From: Engraulis encrasicolus | Lineage: Eukaryota; Chordata; Actinopteri; Clupeiformes; Engraulidae | Direction: 5' to 3' | Assembly (NCBI RefSeq): GCF_034702125.1 | Contig: NC_085878.1 | Coordinates: 23,383,502-23,447,501, forward strand | Length of the DNA stretch: 64,000 nt | Notes under the pieces: model-generated | What the model saw: only the letters and a program-made list of their open reading frames with translations | Database searches by the model: none | What the model was told of the DNA's origin: nothing | Translations under genes and position numbers: made by a program | Part shown: positions 22,542 through 33,786 of the stretch, in pieces | Position numbering within the stretch: the first letter of the stretch is position 1 | Layout: each line of letters starts with the position of its first letter

Positions 22542-22911
22542 TGTTGCACCCTCAAGAAAGACAGCTCTCGAGTCTTCTTTTTCGGCAACTTTACTTTCAA
22601 TCAGTTCGTTTTGGAGTTACATGAAGAATACACCGTTACATACACCATTCTCAGAACACCAACTTCGCTCTCTTCCTCCCGTTCAATTCACTTGCGTCAC
22701 GTGATGACATCAACCACTTGAACTTCAACCTTGAGGTCCGCGACTCGGGATGATTCACAGAAATATACAATAACACATACATGTCCTTATTTTCGTTCCC
22801 TATTACGGAATATGCATCCAAAGTGTAATGAAACAAAAACGTTTTACCAAAAGCTTATCTCTTTCTCATATTAATAAAAGATAAATTCTAAAGTGGTTCT
22901 AGGTCGCAACA
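22542..22911 (-). repeat. 5' LTR of the minus-strand gypsy element (370 bp)
   Basis: Starts TGTTGCACCCTC and ends GGTCGCAACA on the plus strand, then CATA. It differs from the 3' LTR mainly at about 22565-22600, where it has a TCTTCTTTTTCGGCAACTTT-type segment that is shorter and different in the other copy. Confidence 0.92.
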
Positions 22912-22972
22912 CATACATTGCTTGACATTACTGATAATTAGCCCTCTACTGCACATAATATGGCTATGCATG

Positions 22973-22975
<3 letters not shown>

Positions 22976-23026
<51 letters not shown>
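22976..23026. repeat. (TA)n microsatellite
   Basis: About 24 TA units, 60 bp to the right of the LTR target duplication. Confidence 0.97.
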
Positions 23027-23031
<5 letters not shown>

Positions 23032-23350
23032 TTCCAGTTGATTTTTTAGTTCATTTAGAGACATTGTATTGATAAAATATATTATAGCAAAGTTATCCCC
23101 TTTTGCTGGTGTCAGAAGTGGGATTGCTTTAGATACGCCATTGGAGACACCCCCACTGCATGTGAGCCATAATTCCATGCAAGTGACTACAAGGATAGGC
23201 CTTGTCTCTAGGACTCAGAACCCAAGTTATGGGTGAAGCCTAGAATAAATGAAGCATGGTGGGAGTTGCGTGGGGAACCGCGTAGGTGTGTAAAGCACAA
23301 AAGATGTGCTTCCCAAGCAGGAAGGCAGAGTTGACTAACGTCCTGTAGAA

Positions 23351-23551
23351 CAGTGTTTCCCAAACTTTTTTTGTCTCATTTACCCTCAAAGCCTTTTCGT
23401 TGTGCCGTGAGTAACTCATGTTTTACAGCACCTTCTTTAATGCAGTGTGACTATGCACCATGCATTAGTTAAAATTACATTTTTCCAAGTACCCCCTGTT
23501 GTGTGCTCGCGTACCCCTAGTGGTACACGTACCCCTGGTTGGGAAACACTG
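23351..23551. mobile_element. hAT-type MITE, 201 bp, perfect 8-bp TSD
   Basis: CTGTAGAA occurs on both sides (23343-23350, 23552-23559). The ends CAGTGTTTCCCAA... and ...TTGGGAAACACTG are perfect 13-bp inverted repeats. CAGTGTTTCCCAA is a familiar vertebrate hAT terminus. No coding frame. Confidence 0.92.
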
Positions 23552-23559
23552 CTGTAGAA

Positions 23560-24305
23560 AGAGACTATAATATATAGAGACAACAGTTAGTGTGCTTTGA
23601 CTTTATCAATGAGTCTGGTTCTTTACGTACCCAGTACCACTATTGTAGTACCCAGGTGGTCTGAGTTTGAAGCTGGATACAGCAATTCTCCCCTATAGAT
23701 TTAGAGGAATAATAAGCAGTAGTTAATACCCTATTTCCCCTCCTCCACTATAACTCCATCTCTTCTACATTTAGATGTTCATCACTGATGTTGCTGTCCT
23801 CATTACTTTTGACCTACCTAACTTCAGATGGAATTTCTCTAACATGTAGATCCTGATAAAGCATTATTACGTTCATTTTGTTTGTCAAAATGTGTATGAA
23901 TTATAAGATATGTATATATATGTATATAAGATATTTCCAATTTTAAAAAGTACTTCAGACCATTTAGTTTATGTCCTCACTGCATAAAATACATGCGATG
24001 ATGTGGTTACACAACCACAGACAAACAAAACAATAATAACAAAGTCACCCAAAAAAATACCCCTTTATCGCACAACGTTGCCTTGAGGCAACGCAAAGAA
24101 AAAGTATATTTCCAAGCAATCACAAAGGGAAACCCTTTTTAAAACCTGATAAGAGTCTTCTATACAGCTTTGTGCACATAAAAGTATTTTTTATTTCATG
24201 AATTTAGCATGTTTAAATACACTAATAATGCAAAAGATCTTGTGTCATTCGCACCCCAAGTGACCCAGTGACTGTCTGTCAATAGAGGAAGTCCCGCCTT
24301 CAATA
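23560..24305. other. No gene
   Basis: AT-rich unique sequence. The only structure noted is a small hairpin CGTTGCC-TTGA-GGCAACG at about 24075-24092. Confidence 0.5.
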
Positions 24306-24800
24306 CTGGGTCTTTCTCAAAGCCTAGGCCAGTGTCCTTCCAAATGTATCAGCCCAATTAGTTCCGCCCAATGATTGGATACCCTTTATTAGTCACACCC
24401 AGTGATTGGATATTCTGTAGAGTAAGAGTTCACCAAAAAGTATCCAATCACTGGGTTTGCATCCCAATATGTGACCTTGCCTCCTCCACTTGTGCTTGTC
24501 TCCTCGTCCCACCTCCTGGTCCCTCCTCCGTGGAGAAAACGCTAAAGTTTCCCAGCTGTCAGCCTCGCCACAACAATTTTTGAGGGAATGTTTTTCATTC
24601 ACCATCCCAATTGCAAATGAGAAAAATACTTTACAATTGAGCTTTTGCAAGATATTGAAATATAATGCTGTTGTCAGTGATGTCATCATGACGAGAAGCA
24701 AGTGGAGGAGGCAAGGTCGCATATTAAAACGCACTCTGGGCGTGACTAATTAGGCTGATACACTTGGAAGGACACTGGCCTAGGTTTTGAGAAAGACCCA
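24306..24800. mobile_element. TA-flanked DNA transposon with about 64-bp inverted ends, 495 bp
   Basis: The left end TGGGTCTTTCTCAAAGCCTA and the inverted right end TGGGTCTTTCTCAAAACCTA continue matching through CCAGTGTCCTTCCAARTGTATCAGCCYAATTAGT. A second pairing block (GACCTTGCCTCCTCCACTTG and its inverse) lies further in, so most of the element is palindromic. TA occurs at 24304-24305 and 24801-24802. An 85-bp hairpin segment (about 24369-24459) interrupts only the left arm. Non-autonomous; superfamily unclear. Confidence 0.7.
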
Positions 24801-24802
24801 TA

Positions 24803-25851
24803 GTGTCACCCAAACCACTCTAAATTGTTCTTTCATGTCTTTTCAAACATTCTGATTGGTTTTGATCATGTAAAGAGACACACACTGGAAACGAGACTTT
24901 AAAAAACATTGTGTTACCAGAGGGCAAAGTTGTGCAGTAGAGGGTTAGCAGATTATGGCTTGTCATAACTATGAGCACAAAACAAGTAATCACCACATCA
25001 GTTATTGCATTTTGTTTTTACGTGACCCTTTGACACAAGAATGATAGACACAAGGTAGAATATCCAGTAATAGTTAGCCAACTATGGGTCAAAGGTCAAT
25101 TTTGTTATCAATAGGCCAACATACTGTCAATTTTATCAATATGTCATAATTATTCCATGCAGAGCCCATTTTACCAATAATGTTATAGCTGTGGTCTTTT
25201 TATTATAATGATTATTTATAATTATTCAATTGAGAAAATAGTAATTCAGATCTCTGCAGCAGTACAAGGGGCAACGGCAACTACTGTAGGTCTACTACTG
25301 TTTCGGAACTCAAAGAAATTATCAGGATAAAACAAAAAACTTGGAAGTCATTTCTCTCAGTTTCACAGTTTGATCAGTTGAGTTATTTTTGTCAAGCAGT
25401 AGTACAATTTTTGTAGTACAATAGTCCTAAGAATGTGTGGATGCGTGCGTGAAATGTTTGAATATGAATATAGCGTTTGTGACTCTAGCTAATGTGGGCA
25501 TCCATATGCTAGATCACAAGGCATGAAACACATTGCAGTGTAAACTTTTACGTAGCAGTTAATGAAGTCCATACTTAATACTGGCAAGGGGTATGAAAGT
25601 TTCAAAGAGGGCATGGCGTTCCAAATGTTCAATGGCGCCCGCATAGGGAGCCGTGATGACGCGCACAGAATCTGCGGCATCACAGTCATATTTTAGTATT
25701 TTCTATGTATGTTGTTCTATATTTCAACCAATCAACTGTCATGTTTGGAGAAAAACATGACTTGAAGTAAAGAAATGGTCCAAAACCAGTACTTTAAGTC
25801 AGTTTGAACTTGCCCACTCCAACGTGCACCAATAAATTAATGAAGGGCATG
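24803..25851. other. No recognised feature
   Basis: AT-rich unique sequence without visible exon, repeat or transposon end. Confidence 0.5.
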
Positions 25852-25859
25852 TTGTACAC

Positions 25860-26175
25860 CAGTGGTTCTTAACCCCCTGGTGGTGCGCCAGAGATTGCAG
25901 GAGGCGTGCGCGGGATGTTGTTTGAGTTGAGGTTGCGACCAAAATTCTGCTTGCAAACATTATATTTAGACCAATTGAAGATCAAATTAAAACATTTGGT
26001 CCCCATTTAAAGTCATTAAGGTATTGATTAATGTCTCGAGCAAGAATCATTGTAATTAATCACTTAAATAATTTTTTCGTGCGTATACACATGTAGAAGT
26101 TTGGGTTGGGGGTGCGCCGCGTGTCTTCAGCACAGGTAAGGGGGTGTGTTAAGAAAAAAAGGTTAAGAACCACTG
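25860..26175. mobile_element. hAT-type MITE, 316 bp, perfect 8-bp TSD
   Basis: TTGTACAC lies on both sides (25852-25859, 26176-26183). Inverted ends CAGTGGTTCTTAACC / GGTTAAGAACCACTG are perfect over 15 bp and are a classic hAT (Charlie-like) terminus. Non-autonomous. Confidence 0.95.
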
Positions 26176-26183
26176 TTGTACAC

Positions 26184-28488
26184 AACCTCTGTTCAAGTGC
26201 CATCAAAATGACTCACTATACTATATTTCCTCAACATAAAAAAACAAAACATGACATAAAACATTGGGCTTCTCAAACAATGTCCTGTTTTACGATCATT
26301 TGCACAAAGCAATGCACTAAACAGCAGCTGGCTTGCATAGACCATGGGTTCTGCCTCATAACCAAAACCTTGCATCCATTTTACTTATCATGTCATGGGT
26401 CTGGATAAACAAGCCAGAATCTACAATTGAATATAAGAGTACATTGCCTTTTATTACTACTATGCACATGCATAGTACAATGCAGATTATAACACACACA
26501 CACATGCACGCACGCGCGCACATACCCACACCCAGAAAGTACACTGTAGTTTCATAGTAATTCTCGAGATATGTGTATTACATAGTATTTTACTTTCTAA
26601 TTACCCCCTTTTTACCCATTTTTACACACATACACACGCACACATGCAAAAGCCAGTGCTGCAGAAATGTGAACTCCTCATGGTGACACATGGGTACGTG
26701 GGCTTTCATTCCATACTTTTATAGAAGGTAAACACGTCAAAACAACACTGTATTCCAGTCAACCACCATGCCCCCCCCCCCCTCCAATGCATCTCTGTTT
26801 TCATAATGATTCACTCTAGGCCATGGCAAATACAGGAAGCATACTTGATTGTCACATTTGTTGTTGACAGAGGAATTGTTTTTCATGTGAAGTCCAAGAA
26901 CACGATTAATCCAATGGGTATTTGCTTCCTCCCTTGTTAAAAGACCACTTTATTTATCATGCCAGGACTAAGGAAATAAGCAGCAAGTCTTGGTCTGCAT
27001 TCAAGGACGGTATTCAGATTGGACCGTAATACAGTAGCTTGTCATGCTGCTTTCAGGAGAGGAGGAAAACACACAGGCTTGTTTTTTTCCCATAACTGAT
27101 GCATTGCCAGCGTCAGCAGGACGGCTAGCATTCAGGAATGACAGGGAAAATGAAGTCAGAGCTGATGTTGATAAAGAAATTATTATTTCTCATATTGGAG
27201 GCGTTTTCTTTTCCTTCTTTTCAAGGACTGTCTCAGCTTTTTATGAAAATACGTTTCATCATTACCTCATACTAAAACGTACATCATGTTATTAGAGGCC
27301 ATAAAGGGTAAACGTACAGTATGTTCCAGTCAAGTGGTATTTTTTCTTGGACTTGATTGCTCTTCTCATTCTTTCCAAATCCCCTTATTTAGTGATGTGC
27401 CATTCAGAGCACTTAACAAGTATACAATGAGAAATACATCTAAGAGGTAATAGTCTTAAAAGATAGCAATGTTTTTTTTTACATTGGACTATAAAACCAG
27501 CAGTAATATACATGGCCAGGTTTGACCCTTCCCTTTCCGAACATCGCTTATAGCCAATGTGTTCCAGTTACAAAAATCATATCCACCAGACAAACAGTCA
27601 TTGGTTTGACTTGGTGGTGCCCGGTAAAATACATGTGACCTGACCCCGGTCATCTCCCCCACTCACTTCCTGTCACCATCTCACACTGCCAAAAAGTAAG
27701 AGAATGTGTGCACATCAGTAGCACTGGTGCTGGACCAAACAAAAGACTGAAATGAAAACATGCTCTGTGATGAAGGACTGAGAATCCGAAACGTTGTGCC
27801 ACTACACTTTGTCTGGATGCATCGAACAGTGTTGCGGACCTACAGTATATCTTCCTTTCAACCATCTCACATTGGCCTTTCGAGTGGAGGCATTAAAGCC
27901 CCTAAAATAAATAAATAAATAAAGGAATACATGAAGCAGTAGACCTATCCAGGTTCTATGTATACAGAAATGAGAATGGCTGTCTGAAAGTCTCCAGCTG
28001 TCATTGTAATTAAATTTATCTCGATTAGCATCGAGCTACTCTGCTAAGGCCATTCTGATCAAAGGGTTCATATTGTAGTCGCCGCAGAGACATTGGGATC
28101 AGATGTTCGGATCACACGGTATTCTCATCTCATCGTGAAATAGATTTCATTTTCCAAAGATACAGTATGTGGCCTAGAAGTTGTATAATAAGGAACAGCC
28201 TTAGTCCCTCAATCTCTCTCTCTCTGTCTCTCTCCCTCTCTCTCGCTCTCTGTCGCTCGCTCTGCATGTAGACTATAGATACTTGTGTAGTGTTCTCAGT
28301 TCAGGGGGAGCACTGGCGTGTATTTAACCACGTTAGCCCTCTGCTGCCACACCCCCCCTTATAAGGCTTACTGTATCTATCTGCATCACGACTGTGGCCA
28401 GCGTAGTAGTGCACTGTCCCACTACATTACAGGATTCCTTCGAGATGTGAACTTGTTCCTCTGAAATTTGGCCTTATTGCAAGCACTT

Positions 28489-28526
<38 letters not shown>

Positions 28527-29321
28527 GCCATGCATGGGAAGGCATTAGTCGTGGCTCAGTGCCTCCTGTACACTTAAGGAACTATACTGTTTTGCCAGTG
28601 CGGTCTTATCCCTCCACATTAGCATCATGGATAAGGAAATCAAGCAAATCAAGGAAAGTTTAAGCGAATTCACGACATCTGACTTTGTTCAACCTAGATG
28701 TTATGAACACTTTGTCCAAATGGCCTGATGTGGAGAAGCCAGTTGTTTCCAAAAAATATCCGACTTCATATCTCCGCAGGTATCCCTGTGTCCAGATGTG
28801 CTGGGCCTCTCAGTGAATCTGGCTGCTCCGTACGGGTGTTAGTCATTGGGCAGTGTCTCAATAGTGACCTAGCCAGCTTTCATCTCCTTTCTCCTCTCCT
28901 CTCTTCTCCTCTCCTCCTTTCTCCTCTCCTCTCCTCTCGTCATTTCATTCACTTTCTTCTCATTCCCTCTCCTCTCCTCTTCTTCTATTTTTCGTTTTGC
29001 CTTTCACGTCCTTTCCTCTCCTCTCCTCTCCTCTCTTAGTTCCAACTGGCCTGGGGAAGACTCAATTTCTTTCTTGTCCCCTCTCACAGATTAACAGGTT
29101 GTGTGAATGGCATCTGCACAACCCAGCTCTATAAAGATGGCTTCATTCGGAAAACACATGGTCTAACATGTACACTTTTTTTCCTATGAAGGTGTTTTTT
29201 CTCTCCTGTGTTTTTCCCATGTGGGTGTTTACAATTCAGCAGGATTCCAGCCAAGACATTAAATATAAGTGCACAAGTCTGGACTTTGTAATGGGTTTCT
29301 AATCGTAGTCGCCTTTGTAAA

Positions 29322-29327
<6 letters not shown>
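26184..29327. other. No gene recognised; minor simple repeats
   Basis: Contains a CA/CG patch (26492-26525), a C-run (26771-26782), a hammerhead-core-like repeat tail near 27767-27792, loose CT (28210-28260), (CT)n (28489-28521) and a (TCTCC)n pyrimidine tract (28876-29037). Probably intron of the gene whose exon starts at 29538, by inference. Confidence 0.45.
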
Positions 29328-29383
<56 letters not shown>

Positions 29384-29410
29384 CGTGTGCGTGCGCGTGC
29401 GCGAGCGTGT
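29328..29410. repeat. (TG)n-(CG-rich) microsatellite
   Basis: TG run grading into GCGTGCGTGTGCGTGCGCG. It lies about 130 bp upstream of the TSP1 exon. Confidence 0.95.
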
Positions 29411-29537
29411 GTGTCCCTCTGTCTGTGTCTGCCTGTCTGTCAAGAGGAACGTGGGTTATTACTCATACAATGGTGTCTGTGTACACTAAAAGCATCCTTA
29501 AATGCCCTCATTTGTGTGCATGCATGTGAACTTGCAG

Positions 29538-29724
29538 ATGGGAGGTGAGCCAGTGGTCGCGCTGCTCGGCCACGTGTGGCGTGGGGCTGCAGATCCGCCA
29601 GGTGCACTGTGTGCAGAGCGACAGGGACAAGATGGCTGACAAGGACTGCAAGGAGAGCAAGCCCAGCGAGGTGCAGGCCTGCAACCAGGTGGACTGCCCC
29701 CCCAGCCTGGGAGATAGAGGCCTG
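29538..29724 (+). CDS. Thrombospondin type-1 exon, ADAMTS-like protein (ADAMTSL1/3 type)
   Basis: Following an AACTTGCAG acceptor, the frame from 29539 reads WEVSQWSRCSATCGVGLQ, continuing through RQVHC, DKDC, VQACNQ and VDCPP. This is a complete TSP1 repeat: W..W..C..TCG.G core and six cysteines. TSP1 repeats of secreted ADAMTS/ADAMTSL proteins bind matrix glycoproteins and are often O-fucosylated at CSxTCG, which is present as CSATCG. The exon begins with one base completing a split codon. The 3' boundary is uncertain: CTG|GTAGAG at 29725 is the first plausible donor after VDCPP, and a copy of it occurs 38 bp later. With the two Ig exons downstream on the same strand it suggests an ADAMTSL1/ADAMTSL3-like gene. 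Papilin or an ADAMTS are alternatives. Confidence 0.75.
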
Positions 29725-29768
29725 GTAGAGTGGCTGTCCCCAGCCTGGGAGACCGAGGCCTGGTAGAT
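29701..29768. repeat. 38-bp tandem duplication at the exon end
   Basis: CCAGCCTGGGAGA-[TAG/CCG]-AGGCCTGGTAGA occurs twice, starting at 29702 and 29740. Each copy carries a CTG|GTAGA donor-like site (29725, 29763). Confidence 0.85.
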
Positions 29769-29770
29769 TG

Positions 29771-30076
29771 GTGAAGTGAAAGCCCAATTGGGAAACTCCA
29801 ACTCCCATTGCCATTGTGACACAGCACTCCACAGCACACAAGTGAACGCTGCACACTGCACACAACGAAATTGCATTCATGCCTCCCCCGTGCAAGGGGG
29901 CAGCCCTCAATGGCGCCCCAAGGGAGCAGTGCGGCGGGACGGTACCATGCTCATGGAGGAGGATGGGAATGAGCACTGATTAATTACTCCCCTCACCAAC
30001 CTGGCGGGTCGGGAGTCAAACCGGCAACCTTTGGGCTACAAGTCTGATGTCCTTACCGTTAACCCATGACTGCCCC
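29771..30076 (-). mobile_element. tRNA-derived SINE, copy 1
   Basis: Read on the minus strand it starts GGGGCAGTCATGGGTTAACG, then has a box-B-like GGTTTGACTCCC, and ends in ...GGGCTTTCACTTCAC. The same sequence, in the same orientation, is at 49465-49780. Box A and box B spacing and order fit a Pol III SINE head. It lies only about 45 bp beyond the TSP1 exon. Confidence 0.8.
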
Positions 30077-30342
30077 TTGGTCCAAGGTGAGCAGGGATTC
30101 AGTAGGCATGGATATCCCCACATGCCACGACCCATGTCATTGAAATACTGATGATGGGCATCCAATTTCGTTGTAATTCCAGGATAGTTTCATTAATCCG
30201 CTTATGGCAAGTTCCACAGCAGCCCTGAAATTCGCATGGAGATCCGCAGTTTTCCACGTCTAGTCTGTTTTAGTACATCTGAACGTGGCCGTGGAAAACA
30301 ACTTCGTCGTTTTTTTGTCCGTAAGTGAGCTTCGTACATGAG

Positions 30343-30430
30343 GCCCCAGATCTCTAAGCATCCCATCTAATGCTAGCGCTGGTTAGGCCCAGATCTCTAC
30401 GCATCGCCCCTAATGCTAGCGCTGGTTAGG
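30343..30430. repeat. Two tandem 44-bp units
   Basis: CCCAGATCTCTAMGCATC...TAATGCTAGCGCTGGTTAGG occurs twice back to back with about five differences. Confidence 0.85.
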
Positions 30431-31799
<1,369 letters not shown>

Positions 31800-31955
31800 C
31801 CTCATTCTGTTTACCCCCTCCAACCAGCATTATATAATAAGCCCCATTTTGAGATTGAACAACTGGTCACTGCACATAAGTACACACTATATGGCCTAAT
31901 GATGCTAGCGGAATCTACAAAATTCCTGCTGCTTTTTGGTGCACAGCCACCACTG

Positions 31956-33778
31956 CAGTGTTAATTTCGTCAACCACGACGATGACGAAAATATTTCGTC
32001 AACGCCCCTTTTTCCCTTGACGATGACGAGACGATGACGCACTAAAAATTGCCTCAAGCAAATCAAAATATGACGAAAATAAAAAAATATTTTCGTCAAG
32101 GAGACTAAGACGAGACAAAATTTACAAGCCATGGACGAATGGACATTAAAAATATATAATTATTTATAATTCATTTGTAATTGTAATATAGGCCTAAGTG
32201 TCTTGAACTTCATAGGTGATTGCGCGCTCACGCTGTGATGCCTCGCTTGTATCTGCTGGCAGCCAATGCATGGCGCGGCTCAGTCAGTAGTTCTGTAGCC
32301 TAGTAGTTCAGTGAGTCCATTTAAGTTGAGTTTAGGTCCTAAAACATTCCCAGAGAAAGAGAAAAATAGCCGACGTTGAGAGAAGTGTTCATTTTGAAAC
32401 ATGTTCAACAACCATCTTATCCATGACGAAGACATGTGTTTCTGCAGTAGGTAATGACAGTCGCGCCAATCCTCCTCTGATACTGTCATGTTAAACCTCC
32501 TCGAGCTTCCACTACTCCCCTTTTCACTTAGGCTGTCTTAGCCCGGCGTTCGTTGTCTGTTCTTTTTTTGTAATGTTTGCTATATTTGTTGTTTAACCAT
32601 ATGAGTAGGCAGCAAGCAAATCATGAAGGTCGGATTTGTGAATTTATTTAAATCAGTCACCGCGGGAGCGCGCGCCAGCAGGGGGAAAATTGGCCTGTCT
32701 AAAGTAACAGAGGCACGGCTACTGTAGTCTAGTTTTGAAAAGAATCAATGGATGGGCGATCGCTAAGGAGTTTTAAACTGTTGAGATTTGAAACTTGTTC
32801 TCGTCGAGAGCAACGCTAAAAGACCCAAGGAAGTCGACAGCATTTCCGTGCGTCTTCAGCGTCTTCCTAAGTTCCAAAAACTCTTTCCAGGTCATGCTTA
32901 TCGAGCCTCGACACCCCCGACAAACAAAACAGCATTAGTGTTAAAATATTTGTATGTGCGTGTCCTTTCTATCGTCCAGTCTGCATACCTCTGCCTAACT
33001 ATTTTTCCTGGGACTTTTGCAGGGCATACGAAGTGGGCTCGCGCAATCTATTTAAGCCTATTCCACACATGCCGCACGAGTCATTATCGTTCTCTGCTCG
33101 CATTGCCAATTGAAAACAAAAACCGCTAACTTGCATAGTCTAACATCAGCAGTATTTTATCTGACTCGTGGTCATCGGGAAGCCACTATCAGGGAGACTT
33201 CTTGAACTTCATGCAGACTTGGGATGTCTGGTCTTCCCACTGCCGGCAATCTGCAGGCTTTAAGTCCCGCGGTCAGGTGAAGAAGAGCATGTAGCTTCCT
33301 CCGTGATCAAACTCAAAATGAAATATAATATGCAGCAGCTTCTAATGCACGAGAGAGAGAGAGAGAGAGAGAGCGCAGCCTGCACCTGGATGTGTGTGTG
33401 TGTGTGATGCTCTTTTGCTCTATGATGTTGAAATGACTGATTTGGGTTTTGGTGGAAAATGACCAAGTAACAAGGTGAATATTTGCTGCAATAGGCAATA
33501 TTAGTAATACTTTGTGAAATAACAATAGCCATTGTAAGTTATTTATTTTACACAATATTGACTAAAATGACAAAAAATTGAAATGTTGACTAAAATTTTA
33601 AATGTTGACTAAAATGACTAAAATTTGACTATGACTAAAATTGATTTTCGTCATTTTGACTAAGACTAAGACTAAATTGGGAAGGCAATGACTAAAATAT
33701 GACTAAGACTAAAATTGATTTTCGTCATTGTGACTAAGACTAAGACTAAATCAAAAAAAGCTGACGAAATTAACACTG
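31956..33778. mobile_element. Non-autonomous hAT element, 1.82 kb, perfect 8-bp TSD
   Basis: CACCACTG flanks both ends (31948-31955, 33779-33786). Inverted termini CAGTGTTAATTTCGTCA / TGACGAAATTAACACTG are perfect over 17 bp. The right side carries direct subterminal repeats of the type GACTAAAATTGATTTTCGTC and TGACTAAGACTAAGACTAAA; the left has related TTTTCGTCAAGGAGACTAAG. No transposase-like frame is present, so it depends on a partner element. Confidence 0.95.
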
Positions 33779-33786
33779 CACCACTG

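Larger units (their letters stand above)
17493..22911 (-). mobile_element. Ty3/gypsy-like LTR retrotransposon, complete ends, defective coding
   Basis: Two LTRs (17493-17849 and 22542-22911) start TGTTGC and end AACA on the plus strand and are flanked by CATA on both sides (17489-17492, 22912-22915). Read on the minus strand the order is 5' LTR, PBS, gag, pol (zinc knuckle, protease, RT, RNase H), stump of integrase, polypurine tract and 3' LTR. The integrase core is missing, and gag and RNase H are each broken once. RT before RNase H with no chromodomain places it in Ty3/gypsy. The LTRs are almost identical, so the insertion is young even though it cannot encode its own machinery. Confidence 0.92.

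Noticed and set aside
28774..28860. Possible exon after CATATCTCCGCAG
   Set aside because: Short, ends in stops in two frames and has no domain or donor.
29440..29976. 178-codon minus-strand frame over the TSP1 exon
   Set aside because: Antisense shadow of the exon and SINE. The plus strand carries the six-cysteine TSP1 motif.
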